From Shewanella psychrophila (GTDB taxonomy: Bacteria > Pseudomonadota > Gammaproteobacteria > Enterobacterales > Shewanellaceae): a DNA stretch of 64,000 nt. The notes under the pieces are model-generated. The model was not told where the DNA came from. It did no database searches and saw only the letters and a program-made list of their open reading frames with translations. Position 1 is the stretch's first letter. Each line of letters opens with the position of its first letter. Both the position numbers and the translations under genes were made by a program. The stretch spans positions 1,984,001 through 2,048,000 of the forward strand of contig NZ_CP014782.1 of NCBI RefSeq assembly GCF_002005305.1. The letters are read 5' to 3'. Of this stretch, positions 25,440-34,947 are shown one piece after another.

Positions 25440-25674
25440 TGTTCTACCACCTCATATCAAAGCAGAGACGAATAACACCTCTTGATAACTACCGAGTTTA
25501 AGGCCATTCATAGCTTTCAGCCCAGAGAGATAATTAAATATCCATTAGACATAATAATACCTCTATCGATATCAACTATACTTTGGTTTTCATCTATTTT
25601 GACCGTAATAAGCTGGCACATTGTACAAAAAACAACAAGGTAAGTGAATAAAAATCAGGCTGGGATTTTCCTTA

Positions 25675-25707
25675 GAAACAAAAAATGCGGCATTATGTTG
25701 CCGCATT
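25675..25707 (-). terminator. terminator of fadJ
   Basis: On the minus strand, AATGCGGCA/TGCCGCATT with a 6-nt loop is followed by TTTTTTGTTT. It begins about 28 nt after the fadJ stop. Confidence 0.88.
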
Positions 25708-25734
25708 GTTAAGTTCAGAGGGGTTGTATTTAGG

Positions 25735-27861
25735 TTAATCGAAAAAATGCTGATTGCTCTCAGCCATCTCTTTTAACTTTTCACAAGGTGCAAACCTGTC
25801 GCCATGCTTAGCTTGATATTTCTCTAGCTTAGCAACTAAAACGCCAGCACCTAGTGTATCAATATAGTGGAATGGGCCACCCAGGAATGGTGGGAAACCA
25901 ATACCGAAGATAGCACCAATATCACCATCACGAGGTGATGCAATGATCCCCTCTTCCAAGCAACGTACAGCCTCATTGAGCATCTGAACAACACATCGTT
26001 GTGCGACTTCAGAAACTTCTGCATTCACGCCAGGTTTCAGGCCAAGTACTTGATATACACTCTCATCAACTTGCTTACCTTTCTTCTTGGCTTTACTAGC
26101 GTACAGATAGAAACCTTTACCATTCTTACGACCCTTTCTATCATCCCTAAGCAACTTATCAAATGCTGCAGGAGCCTTAAATCGCTCACCTAATTCAGCT
26201 TCCAATATAGGAGAAATCTTAGCACCTACATCGATACCGACTTCATCGAGCAGTGTCATAGGACCAACAGGGAAACCAAACTTAACCAGTGCCTTATCTA
26301 AATGTTCAACACTCTGACCTTCAAGTAGCAATTGCGCTGCTTCATTCATATAGAGCGCTAGAATACGGTTAACGTAGAAACCGGCACCGTCCTGTACGAC
26401 GATTGGTGTTTTCCCCTGCTTGCGGGCAAAAGCAACCGTAGTCGCAATGGTCTCTGGCGAAGTTTTCTTATGAGCGATGACTTCAACCAGAGGCATTTTC
26501 TCAACAGGAGAAAAGTAATGTAGACCGATGACATTTTCAGGACGGGAGGCCGCTTCTGCAATCTGTGAAATAGGCAGTGAAGAGGTATTTGAAGCGAAAA
26601 TGGTGTTCTCACCACACTCACGTTCAACATCTTTTACCATTTGATGCTTAAGGTTCAAGTCTTCAAACACCGCCTCAACCACGATATCGGCATCTTTAAT
26701 ACCTTTATATTCTGTGGTTGTGGTCATTAGCGACATGATATTGTCTCTAGCCGATGGCGTCATATGGCGACGCTTTACTCCTTTATCGAGCAGCTTATAA
26801 GCATAAGAGAGTGCATTGCTAAGGCCCTGCTCGCTGATATCTTTCACTCGCGCAGGGATCTTGGCTTTGGTGGTCGTTACAGACGCAATACCGCCACCCA
26901 TCAAGCCGCCACCGAGTACCATTGCCTTGTTAACCTTACGTGGCTCAACATCACCAGCGCCAGTCTCTTTCTTCATTTCGGTCGTGGCAAAGAAGATACT
27001 TCTTAATGCAGCCGACTCTTTCGACATAACCAGCTCGGCAAAATGACTTGCTTCCACTTCGAGTCCTTTGGTTTTCCCCTTAGCCATACCTTGACGCACA
27101 CTGTCGATGATCTTGGCTGGCGCAGGATAATTACCCTGAGTCTTCTTTTGAACTTGCTTACCCGCTTGATCAAAAATGATATTTCGGCCAACAGAAGTGC
27201 CTTCGAGTAACTTGTTAACCACAGACTTCTTCACCTTCTTAGGTGAACGTTTTCCTTTAAGCGCCATTTCAACGGCGGTGGCCAACAGTATCGACTCAGG
27301 TACGACATCGTCCACCAGACCCATCTTCAACGCTTGCTTAGGACGGATCTGCTTACCCGTCAGCATCATATCTAACGCCGTAGTAATACCAACGAGTCTA
27401 GGTAATCTTTGGGTTCCGCCGCCACCTGGTAACAGGCCTAGCTGAACCTCAGGCACGCCCATCATGGTCTTTGAGTTTTGGCTACATACGCGCTGATGAC
27501 AAGCCAATGCCAGTTCCAGACCACCGCCAAGACACACACCATCTATCGCCGCAACAACTGGGATAGACAAAGCTTCTAGCTCGTTAAAGACAATATGGCC
27601 TTGCTGTGACAGCGCCTTAGCGTCTGCCACCGAAGTACAGGCATCCAACATGGAGATATCAGCACCAGCAACGAAACAATCTTTCTTGCCAGAGGCTAAC
27701 ACCAGGCCCTTAATACTGGTATCGGCTTTAATTTCTGCCAATACTTCAGTGATCTCGGGACCAAACTCGGTGCGCAAGGTATTCATGGTTTCGCCAGGTA
27801 CATCTATCGTCAATACGGCTATGCCATCTTCACGGCGAACTAAATTAAACGTCTTTTCCAT
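25735..27861 (-). CDS. fadJ: fatty acid oxidation complex alpha subunit FadJ
   Basis: Bifunctional beta-oxidation enzyme of 708 residues. N-terminal crotonase (enoyl-CoA hydratase/isomerase) with 'FVAGADISML' and 'DGVCLGGGLELALACH' (about 108-123); C-terminal 3-hydroxyacyl-CoA dehydrogenase with NAD motif 'VLGGGLMGGGIASV' (about 315-328) and 'HYFSPVEKMPLVEV'. It lies 5 nt downstream of fadI, as in the fadIJ operon, so it is FadJ rather than FadB. GGAG lies 9 nt before its ATG. Confidence 0.95.
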   Translation of the reverse strand: MEKTFNLVRREDGIAVLTIDVPGETMNTLRTEFGPEITEVLAEIKADTSIKGLVLASGKKDCFVAGADISMLDACTSVADAKALSQQGHIVFNELEALSIPVVAAIDGVCLGGGLELALACHQRVCSQNSKTMMGVPEVQLGLLPGGGGTQRLPRLVGITTALDMMLTGKQIRPKQALKMGLVDDVVPESILLATAVEMALKGKRSPKKVKKSVVNKLLEGTSVGRNIIFDQAGKQVQKKTQGNYPAPAKIIDSVRQGMAKGKTKGLEVEASHFAELVMSKESAALRSIFFATTEMKKETGAGDVEPRKVNKAMVLGGGLMGGGIASVTTTKAKIPARVKDISEQGLSNALSYAYKLLDKGVKRRHMTPSARDNIMSLMTTTTEYKGIKDADIVVEAVFEDLNLKHQMVKDVERECGENTIFASNTSSLPISQIAEAASRPENVIGLHYFSPVEKMPLVEVIAHKKTSPETIATTVAFARKQGKTPIVVQDGAGFYVNRILALYMNEAAQLLLEGQSVEHLDKALVKFGFPVGPMTLLDEVGIDVGAKISPILEAELGERFKAPAAFDKLLRDDRKGRKNGKGFYLYASKAKKKGKQVDESVYQVLGLKPGVNAEVSEVAQRCVVQMLNEAVRCLEEGIIASPRDGDIGAIFGIGFPPFLGGPFHYIDTLGAGVLVAKLEKYQAKHGDRFAPCEKLKEMAESNQHFFD

Positions 27862-27866
27862 AAGAA

Positions 27867-29177
27867 TTACTCCACTTCCACTATCATTGCTGCACCCAAA
27901 CCACCAGCCGCACAGGCCGTTGTAAGTCCAGTACCACCACCTCGACGTTTTAGCTCACGACAGACTTGGGTGATTAATCGAGTGCCCGTTGCGGCAAAAG
28001 GATGACCATAAGCGAGTGAACCACCTAACACATTAAATTTGCTCATATCTATTTCACCAATGGCTCGATTTCTGCCTAGCTTTTCTTCAGCAAACTTTTT
28101 CGAGGCAAACATCTGCATATTGGCAAGGGTTTGAGCGGCAAAGGCTTCATGCATCTCAATAAGCGTCAAATCTTCTAGCTCCATACCCGCACGTTGCAGT
28201 GCAAGAGGTGTCGCGTAGGATGGACCCATTAGCATGTCTTCCCACACATCGATGGCGCTAAAGGCATAACTCTTGATATAGCCAATAGGATCATAGCCAA
28301 GCGCTTTAGCACGGCTCTCACTCATCATTAACACCGCCGAAGCACCATCAGTTAACGGCGTACTGGTAGCTGCGGTAACTGTGCCATGCTTGCGATCGAA
28401 TGCAGGTCTTAGTTTGGCGTAGGATTCCACACTAGAGTTTTCACGGATATTATTATCGCGGTCGATAAACCCCTTGTAAGGAGGAACATGAGCCGCCATG
28501 ACTTCATCTCTAAGGTGACCCGCATTCCAGGTCTCTGTGGCAAGTGTATGGGAGCGGTGTGCTAAGGCATCTTGATCGGCGCGGCTAATGTTATAAGTCT
28601 TGGCCATCTGTTCCGCAGTTTGGCCCATGGAAATACCGGTAGAAAACTCGGCAACAGCTGGCGGAACAGGGAGCAAATCTTTAATCCCTAAGCGCCTGAA
28701 GATAGCCAGCTTTTGACTGAAAGAGCGAGCCTTATTCAAATCGACTAATGCATGAGCCAGTTTCTTCGATACTCCAATAGGGAGAACCGAAGATGAATCT
28801 GCACCACCGGCGATACCAATATCGATATTACCCGTCATAATTGATTCAGCAACATTCACCGTAGACTGAAAACTGGTGGCACATGCACGGCTAACACTAT
28901 AGGCATCAGTGCTCACGTTCATTCCTGTACCCAGTACAATTTCTCGGGCAATATTAGGCGCCGCAGGCATCTGAACCACTTGTCCATAAACAAGCTGCTC
29001 TATCTCCTTAGGATCAAGCTCAGAACGAGACAGCATCTCGTTGACGACCATCTTACCCATGTCCAGTGCCGATACACCGTGAAACGCCGTAGCTTGTTTA
29101 GCAAATGGAGTTCTTAAACCCGTTACTATTGCAATACGATCGCCCTTGGCGTTCGTTACCTGTTGTCTGTGACTCAT
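27867..29177 (-). CDS. fadI: 3-ketoacyl-CoA thiolase FadI
   Basis: Beta subunit of the fadIJ complex; thiolytic cleavage of 3-ketoacyl-CoA. From ATG 29177 the product has 436 residues and starts MSHRQQVTNAKGDRIAIV, matching E. coli FadI in length and register. The frame stays open to 29285, but that would add 36 residues not found in the family. Active-site Cys in 'VSRACATSFQ', 'NVLGGSLAYGHPFAATG' with the catalytic His, and the final 'CAAGGLGAAMIVE' are all present. A PsrA-like palindrome lies about 150 bp upstream. Confidence 0.95.
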   Translation of the reverse strand: MSHRQQVTNAKGDRIAIVTGLRTPFAKQATAFHGVSALDMGKMVVNEMLSRSELDPKEIEQLVYGQVVQMPAAPNIAREIVLGTGMNVSTDAYSVSRACATSFQSTVNVAESIMTGNIDIGIAGGADSSSVLPIGVSKKLAHALVDLNKARSFSQKLAIFRRLGIKDLLPVPPAVAEFSTGISMGQTAEQMAKTYNISRADQDALAHRSHTLATETWNAGHLRDEVMAAHVPPYKGFIDRDNNIRENSSVESYAKLRPAFDRKHGTVTAATSTPLTDGASAVLMMSESRAKALGYDPIGYIKSYAFSAIDVWEDMLMGPSYATPLALQRAGMELEDLTLIEMHEAFAAQTLANMQMFASKKFAEEKLGRNRAIGEIDMSKFNVLGGSLAYGHPFAATGTRLITQVCRELKRRGGGTGLTTACAAGGLGAAMIVEVE

Positions 29178-29323
29178 TTGCCGCCCTCTTCTTATACGCC
29201 TAGCCGATATTTGGCTGTTGACGCTATTATTTCCTTGCCGCTTTTTAATCTGTCTGACTCTACTGCATATAACAGGTCTGACCATTAAAGTGTGATCCGA
29301 TTCTAACTTCTTACAGGAAAGTT

Positions 29324-29339
29324 TTAAACACCTGTTTGG
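29324..29339. promoter_or_regulatory. PsrA-like palindrome before fadI
   Basis: TTAAACACCTGTTTGG contains the perfect inverted repeat AAACA-CC-TGTTT. PsrA, the TetR-family fatty-acid regulator, binds G/CAAAC-N2-4-GTTTG/C type sites, and fad genes of Shewanella are reported PsrA targets. The position upstream of fadIJ fits. Confidence 0.4.
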
Positions 29340-29547
29340 TTTTTAGTCTAAAAAATATCATAAAAACCTTTATTAACAATGTTTAATGAAGTTTATTTTG
29401 ATTTCCCTTGTCCTATATATGCATATTACAAATATCTAAATGTAGTTAAAGCGACAATGAAGCATATAACTAAGTCGTACAATTAATATGGCTTTTATAC
29501 ATTAATGGTAAATTGGCACTAGCCAAACCCTATGTGAATTTTTTACC

Positions 29548-30552
29548 ATGTCGTTGGTCTATAACCTAACTTATGAAAACAAACCGAGTAGCATCATGCC
29601 TTTGAGTCGATTTCACGCATTACGCGAATACCTTAACCAGGTCATTTTAGGACAACCCGTCCTAACAGAGAACTTACTAATAGCCTTGATCGCCGATGGA
29701 CATTTACTCGTCGAAGGCCCCCCAGGCCTTGCGAAAACCCGAGCGGTAAAAGCCCTATGTGACGGTGTCGAAGGTGACTTCCACCGAATTCAATTTACCC
29801 CAGATCTGTTACCAGCCGATTTAACCGGAACCGATATTTATCGGGCTCAGACGGCCACATTTGAATTTGAAGCCGGGCCTATTTTTCACAACCTTATCTT
29901 AGCCGATGAGATCAACCGAGCCCCCGCCAAGGTTCAGTCGGCTTTGCTCGAAGCGATGGCCGAAGGTCAAGTTACCGTAGGTAAGAATAGCTATAAATTA
30001 CCAGAACTGTTTCTGGTTATGGCGACGCAAAATCCTCTCGAAAACGAAGGGACTTACCCGCTACCCGAAGCTCAACTCGATCGCTTCCTTATGCATCTCA
30101 ACCTGGATTATCCGAGCGCAGAAACTGAGTTCGAGATCATGCGAATGTCCCGTAAAGAAGCCTTAAAGCAAGCCGCGCCCACTGTAGAACCTATCATTCA
30201 AAAAGATATTTTCGAAGCCCGCGAAGAGTCGCTGGAACTTTACCTCGCCGAGCCATTAGAAAAATACATCGTCGACATAGTGATGGCGACCAGACAGCCA
30301 CAACGCTACAGCGATGAACTGGCCAGCTGGCTTGAATACGGTGTCAGCCCTCGAGCAACACTGGCAATGGAGCGATGTGCCCGAGCCAGAGCCTGGTTAC
30401 AGGAACGTGACTTTGTCTCGCCGGAAGATATTCAGGCCGTTGCCCCCAACGTATTAAGACACAGGTTACTGCTGAGTTACCAGGCTCAAGCCGAAGGCGT
30501 CACTAGCGACCGAGTGATCGATCATATCTTGTCTCAAGTTGCGGTGCCTTAA
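29548..30552 (+). CDS. MoxR-family AAA+ ATPase
   Basis: First gene of a six-gene operon. AAA+ ATPase of 334 residues with Walker A 'GPPGLAKT' (about 57-64), Walker B 'LILADEINR', sensor 'ATQNPLENEGTYPLPEAQLDRF' split around 155-176, and a C-terminal lid. MoxR proteins act as chaperones together with VWA proteins encoded alongside. Start at ATG 29548 is not supported by a good SD; ATG 29596 (MPLSRF) is an alternative giving 318 residues. Confidence 0.9.
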   Translation: MSLVYNLTYENKPSSIMPLSRFHALREYLNQVILGQPVLTENLLIALIADGHLLVEGPPGLAKTRAVKALCDGVEGDFHRIQFTPDLLPADLTGTDIYRAQTATFEFEAGPIFHNLILADEINRAPAKVQSALLEAMAEGQVTVGKNSYKLPELFLVMATQNPLENEGTYPLPEAQLDRFLMHLNLDYPSAETEFEIMRMSRKEALKQAAPTVEPIIQKDIFEAREESLELYLAEPLEKYIVDIVMATRQPQRYSDELASWLEYGVSPRATLAMERCARARAWLQERDFVSPEDIQAVAPNVLRHRLLLSYQAQAEGVTSDRVIDHILSQVAVP

Positions 30553-31482
30553 GTGTCTGAAATCGTCCTCCCTCTTTTTGCCGACGGGGTAAACCTGAAT
30601 CCAAAAGAGCTGTTAGCATGCCAAAATATCGCCAGAGCGCTTCCTGAGAAACGCTCTAAAGCCCGTGCAAGTCTAGCCGGACATAGAGCCAGCCAGATTA
30701 AAGGCCGGGGAATGGAATTCGCCGAAGTACGCCAATACCAACCCGGTGATGATGTCAGAACCATAGACTGGCGTGTCACGGCCCGTACGGGTAAGGCACA
30801 TACTAAGCTTTTCGTTGAAGAACGAGAGCGGCCGATACTGATTCTGCTCGATCTCAGTCACAGCCTCTATTTTGGTTCCAGCTTATTGCTACAATCGGTA
30901 CAGGCTGCGCATCTGGCATCCACTCTGGGCTGGAGTGCTATTCTGCACAGCGACAGGTTAGGTGCATTGATCGCCACAGAGGATGAGCATATTGAACTCA
31001 AACCAAGAAGCCGTCAGAAAGGCATCTTACAGCTCATCTCCGCCATCGAATCTGTGCATAAGCAACAGCTGGCTCGACTGCCAACACATCAGGCTGAACC
31101 TGAGCATATGTTCCGTGCCTGTCAAAGACTCAGACGCATCGCTAAACCTGGTTCATTGATCTGGATAATCAGCGATGGCAGCAATTTCAATGAATCTTGT
31201 CTTGCTCCTCTGTCAGATCTAAAACGCCATTGCGATATGGGGGCCTTCTTAATCACAGATCCCCTGAGGCAAGGCAAACTAAAGCTACCGAAACAGTTTC
31301 AACTGCCAGTAAAAGATGGCAACAAGGAACTGACCCTCGACCGGGCGGGCTACAATACCTGGCTGCAAAAACAACTTCAGAGCCAAGCACAGTTTACTCA
31401 AATGATGCAAAAATTAAATGTTCACACACGCACTTTAGATGCGGGCATGACCCTTAACGATCAACTTGGAGCGTTAAGATAA
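30553..31482 (+). CDS. DUF58 domain protein
   Basis: 309 residues; start GTG immediately after the moxR stop codon (no spacer), implying coupling. 'GRGMEFAEVRQYQPGDDVRTIDWRVTAR' (split around 55-82) is the DUF58 signature, and the following region has a VWA-like fold ('ILILLDLSHSLYFG'). No signal peptide. DUF58 proteins accompany MoxR in bat-type operons; the molecular role is unproven. Confidence 0.9.
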   Translation: MSEIVLPLFADGVNLNPKELLACQNIARALPEKRSKARASLAGHRASQIKGRGMEFAEVRQYQPGDDVRTIDWRVTARTGKAHTKLFVEERERPILILLDLSHSLYFGSSLLLQSVQAAHLASTLGWSAILHSDRLGALIATEDEHIELKPRSRQKGILQLISAIESVHKQQLARLPTHQAEPEHMFRACQRLRRIAKPGSLIWIISDGSNFNESCLAPLSDLKRHCDMGAFLITDPLRQGKLKLPKQFQLPVKDGNKELTLDRAGYNTWLQKQLQSQAQFTQMMQKLNVHTRTLDAGMTLNDQLGALR

Positions 31483-32006
31483 TGCAGACCACAGCCAATC
31501 CTGCACTAGCCGCATTAAAAGACATTCATACGCCCGAGGCCATCAGTAATCTCCCCATAGCGGTAGGTTACTGGCTGGTTCTTGCATTGATATTAATCGC
31601 TGTCACTGTGCTATTTTTCAAACTCAAACGAGTAAGGCGCCATAGGGCTCCCAAACGTGAAGTCTTATTGGCCGTCGCATCATTGGACACCTCAAGCGAG
31701 CAGCATGCAGCTGATATCCCCGTTCAGATAAACACCTTAATCAAACGCGCAGCCATGAGTTACCTCTCCAGAGAACAAGTTGCGGGTCTTCAAGGCGATC
31801 ATTGGCATCAATGGATGGCACTGCAAGTTAAGCGCTCTAATCCGCGTCTAAAGCTTCTACTGGACAGGCGTTACCAGAGAGAAGGTCTGACTCCAAAAGA
31901 AGCCGAAGAGCTAAAAACATTAGCCTCCGATTGGCTTAAGCAAGCTTTACCATTGAAAAAAGATGCTCAAAAACTCAGTACTAGTAACAAGGAGGCACAA
32001 TGCTGA
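31482..32006 (+). CDS. DUF4381 membrane protein
   Basis: 174 residues with one membrane helix (about 29-46, 'WLVLALILIAVTVLFF') followed by a basic cytoplasmic region; typical DUF4381 protein of moxR/bat operons. It overlaps the upstream stop by 1 nt (TAATG) and the downstream VWA gene by 7 nt. Confidence 0.82.
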   Translation: MQTTANPALAALKDIHTPEAISNLPIAVGYWLVLALILIAVTVLFFKLKRVRRHRAPKREVLLAVASLDTSSEQHAADIPVQINTLIKRAAMSYLSREQVAGLQGDHWHQWMALQVKRSNPRLKLLLDRRYQREGLTPKEAEELKTLASDWLKQALPLKKDAQKLSTSNKEAQC

Positions 32007-33004
32007 CTCTTGCATGGGCCTGGTTGCTCTTACTGTTACCCCTGCCGCTCATCTTCAGAAAACAGCAGCAAGAAGTCGAGATCAGTGGTCACCTTCATCT
32101 GCCCGGTATCGCTGAAAATGGGGCTGAACAAATTCAGCAACAATCACATTCCCGTAAATCATACTGGCTAGTCTGGATCCTCTTAGTGATTGCCGTTGCG
32201 CGCCCCTTATGGATGGGTGATTCTATCGAACTGCCAAGCAAGGGACGAGATCTTATGATGGCGGTAGACCTTTCCGGCAGCATGCAGATTGAAGACATGG
32301 TGCTCAACGGACAAACCGTTGACCGCTTTACCATGATACAAGATGTTGTCGGTGATTTTATCGAGCGTCGAAAAGGAGACAAGTTAGGTCTTATTCTGTT
32401 CGCAGATCACGCATACTTGCAGGCTCCACTGACCCAAGATAGGCGTTCTGTCGCGCAATTCCTAAAGGAAGCTCAAATAGGATTAGTCGGCAAACAAACC
32501 GCTATAGGTGAAGCAATAGCCTTAGCAGTTAAGCGTTTCGACTTGGTCGACAAGAGTAATCGAATTTTAGTGCTACTCACCGATGGCTCCAACAATTCAG
32601 GCTCTATCTCTCCCGATCAAGCCGCCGCTATCGCCGCTAAGCGTGGGGTGAAAATCTACGCCATCGGCGTCGGGGCAGATGTTATGGAAAGACGCTCGAT
32701 ATTCGGTACAGAAAGAGTTAACCCCTCCATGGATCTCGATGAGGCGCAACTAAGCTCCCTGGCAAAGACCACTGGTGGTCTGTATTTCAGGGCTAGAAGT
32801 TCTCAGGATCTAGAGCAGATCTATCAGGAGATAGACAAACTAGAGCCCATTAGCCGAGATCAACTCAGCTATCGACCACAATCAGAACTCTTTTATCTGC
32901 CATTGGCTGCCGCCTTGTTAATCACTATCTTAATGGCACTATCTCAACTCCCCCTCTTTAATCGACCCGTACAATGGTTAACGGCCCGTCGAGGAGACAG
33001 ATAA
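32000..33004 (+). CDS. BatA-type VWA domain membrane protein
   Basis: 334 residues: N-terminal membrane segments, a VWA domain with intact MIDAS 'AVDLSGSMQ' (DxSxS, about 90-98) and 'LLTDGSNNSG', and a C-terminal membrane helix (about 295-315). AGGAGG lies 5 nt before the ATG. Member of the bat operon, linked in other bacteria to stress tolerance or protein maturation; the specific role here is unknown. Confidence 0.9.
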   Translation: MLTLAWAWLLLLLPLPLIFRKQQQEVEISGHLHLPGIAENGAEQIQQQSHSRKSYWLVWILLVIAVARPLWMGDSIELPSKGRDLMMAVDLSGSMQIEDMVLNGQTVDRFTMIQDVVGDFIERRKGDKLGLILFADHAYLQAPLTQDRRSVAQFLKEAQIGLVGKQTAIGEAIALAVKRFDLVDKSNRILVLLTDGSNNSGSISPDQAAAIAAKRGVKIYAIGVGADVMERRSIFGTERVNPSMDLDEAQLSSLAKTTGGLYFRARSSQDLEQIYQEIDKLEPISRDQLSYRPQSELFYLPLAAALLITILMALSQLPLFNRPVQWLTARRGDR

Positions 33005-33006
33005 AC

Positions 33007-34947
33007 ATGCATTTTCTACGACCTGAGTGGTTTTTCGCTCTATTGCCCCTAATTTTGCTCATTTTATTGCTGTGGCGCAGTGAACGAAAAAATTCGACAT
33101 GGAATCGTTACATAGCCCCCCATCTAGCGACACTTTTAGTCACACAAACTAATGAGATAAAACGCAGTAAGTTATGGTATCTCGGATTAGCTTGGCTCGT
33201 GGCCGTGCTTGCCTTATCGGGACCCGCTTTCACTAAACAGTCTCTGCCGGTATTCGAAGCGGCTCAGGGCAGAGTGATCGTCATGGATATGTCTCTGTCT
33301 ATGTACGCTACGGATCTGTCTCCCAATAGATTGTCACAAGCCAAGTTTAAAGCCACCGACCTTATCGGTGAACTTAAAGAGGGTGAGACCGGGCTTATCG
33401 CCTATGCTGGAGATGCATTTACCATCAGTCCCTTGACGCGAGATAGAGCTACCTTACTCAACTTACTGCCAACCTTATCACCGGATATCATGCCGGTTCG
33501 AGGCTCTAACTTAGTGGCAGCCCTAGAACAAGGAAAAAACTTACTCGCTCAAGGCGGGCACATACGCGGCGACATTTTACTTCTCACAGATGGCGTATCG
33601 ACTACGCAGATGCGTGAAGCAAAGGCTGTCTTGAATAACACCCAATATCGATTAGCCATCATGGCTTTTGGCAGCGAGCAAGGCTCACCCATTCGCCTGC
33701 CAGATGGGCAGCTGCTCAGGGATAATGCCGACCAAGTTGTCGTCGCGAAGACGAACTACTCGTTGCTCAATGAGCTGGCACAAGCTTCAGATGGTGTATT
33801 AATTCCCTATAGAAGTGATGGTCAAGATCTCAAACAGATGCAAACCTGGTTATCGACAACTGGCGACACTAAGGCGACCGAACTCGATGGTGAGATCTGG
33901 CAAGATGCAGGCCCCTATATCGCGCTCTTACTCCTGCTTCCAGTATTGTTCAGTTTTAGGCACGGGTTAGTTGTAGCCCTTGCTCTCTTTATCATCTACA
34001 TTCCAAATCCGGTTCATGCATCAACCTGGGACGACCTTTGGCAGACTCAAGATCAACAGGGAATGCAAGCCTATCAGACTGAAGATTATCAGCAGGCGTC
34101 AGAATCCTTTAAATCTCCTCAATGGCAAGCCAGCGCCCTATATAAGGCCGGAAAGTATGATGAGGCTCTGTCACTGTTCGAACAAGATAATTCCGCTAGC
34201 GGCTTGTACAATCAAGGCAACACCTTGATGCAGAAAAATAAATACGATGAGGCAATAAAACGTTATCAAGATGCATTAGCACAAGCACCTGAGTTAACAG
34301 CGGCAAAAGACAACCTCGAACTTGCCAAGAAATTAGAGCAACAGAAACAAGGTAGCCCAGATCAGGATAAGTCAGATCAAGACAAGTCGAAGCAAGACGA
34401 TAAACAACAAAAACCTGATCCACAAGAAGACTCTGAGGGCGATGCCGACAAGGATTCAGAAAAAGATAAGCAGAAAAAACCAGATCAAGATGAGCAATCT
34501 CAATCCGATGAATCAAAGCAAGACAGTGGATCGGATAAAAATGATGCAGGCAATCAGAGCCCAGAAGATAAGAATAACGATTCTGAGATGCAAGCGGATC
34601 CGGACAAGCAGCAACCACAAGACAACTCACAAGCAGATTCTAAAAAAGATAAGCCAAAGAGTGATCAGAACAAACAAGCCGGCAGCGACGATAAGCAGCA
34701 AGAAGAGCAAGAGCAGCAGGCTGCTTCTCAAAATACTCAAGCAGCCGATGAAAATTCAGAAGATGCCCAAGCAAAGGCCCAAGCTACTCAAATGCAAGAA
34801 GGGCCAGAGGAGCTTCCTCCAGAGATGGAGCGAGCGCTAAGAGGTTTGGTCGATGACCCTCAAGTTTTACTGAGAAATAAGATGCAACTCGAATATCAAA
34901 AACGTGCAAGACAAAATACCAACTCTAAGGATCAGCAGCAATGGTAG
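33007..34947 (+). CDS. BatB-type VWA and TPR protein with long charged tail
   Basis: Chosen start ATG 33007 (MHFLRPEWFF) lies 2 nt after the upstream stop and has GAGGAG upstream; an in-frame upstream start at 32974 would overlap the previous gene. 646 residues: two membrane segments (about 8-22 and 58-75), VWA domain with MIDAS 'MDMSLSMY' (about 93-100), further hydrophobic segment (about 298-330), two or three TPR units (about 375-440), then about 150 residues of low-complexity Gln/Asp/Lys/Ser-rich sequence before a conserved end. Confidence 0.88.
   Translation: MHFLRPEWFFALLPLILLILLLWRSERKNSTWNRYIAPHLATLLVTQTNEIKRSKLWYLGLAWLVAVLALSGPAFTKQSLPVFEAAQGRVIVMDMSLSMYATDLSPNRLSQAKFKATDLIGELKEGETGLIAYAGDAFTISPLTRDRATLLNLLPTLSPDIMPVRGSNLVAALEQGKNLLAQGGHIRGDILLLTDGVSTTQMREAKAVLNNTQYRLAIMAFGSEQGSPIRLPDGQLLRDNADQVVVAKTNYSLLNELAQASDGVLIPYRSDGQDLKQMQTWLSTTGDTKATELDGEIWQDAGPYIALLLLLPVLFSFRHGLVVALALFIIYIPNPVHASTWDDLWQTQDQQGMQAYQTEDYQQASESFKSPQWQASALYKAGKYDEALSLFEQDNSASGLYNQGNTLMQKNKYDEAIKRYQDALAQAPELTAAKDNLELAKKLEQQKQGSPDQDKSDQDKSKQDDKQQKPDPQEDSEGDADKDSEKDKQKKPDQDEQSQSDESKQDSGSDKNDAGNQSPEDKNNDSEMQADPDKQQPQDNSQADSKKDKPKSDQNKQAGSDDKQQEEQEQQAASQNTQAADENSEDAQAKAQATQMQEGPEELPPEMERALRGLVDDPQVLLRNKMQLEYQKRARQNTNSKDQQQW

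Noticed and set aside
27867..29285. 472-residue version of FadI
   Set aside because: The extra 36 N-terminal residues are unlike the family, and ATG 29177 gives the exact 436-residue length and register of FadI.
34196..34840. ORFs of 144 (minus) and 132 (plus) codons in the BatB-like tail
   Set aside because: Low-complexity codons leave alternative frames open; no SD or protein features.
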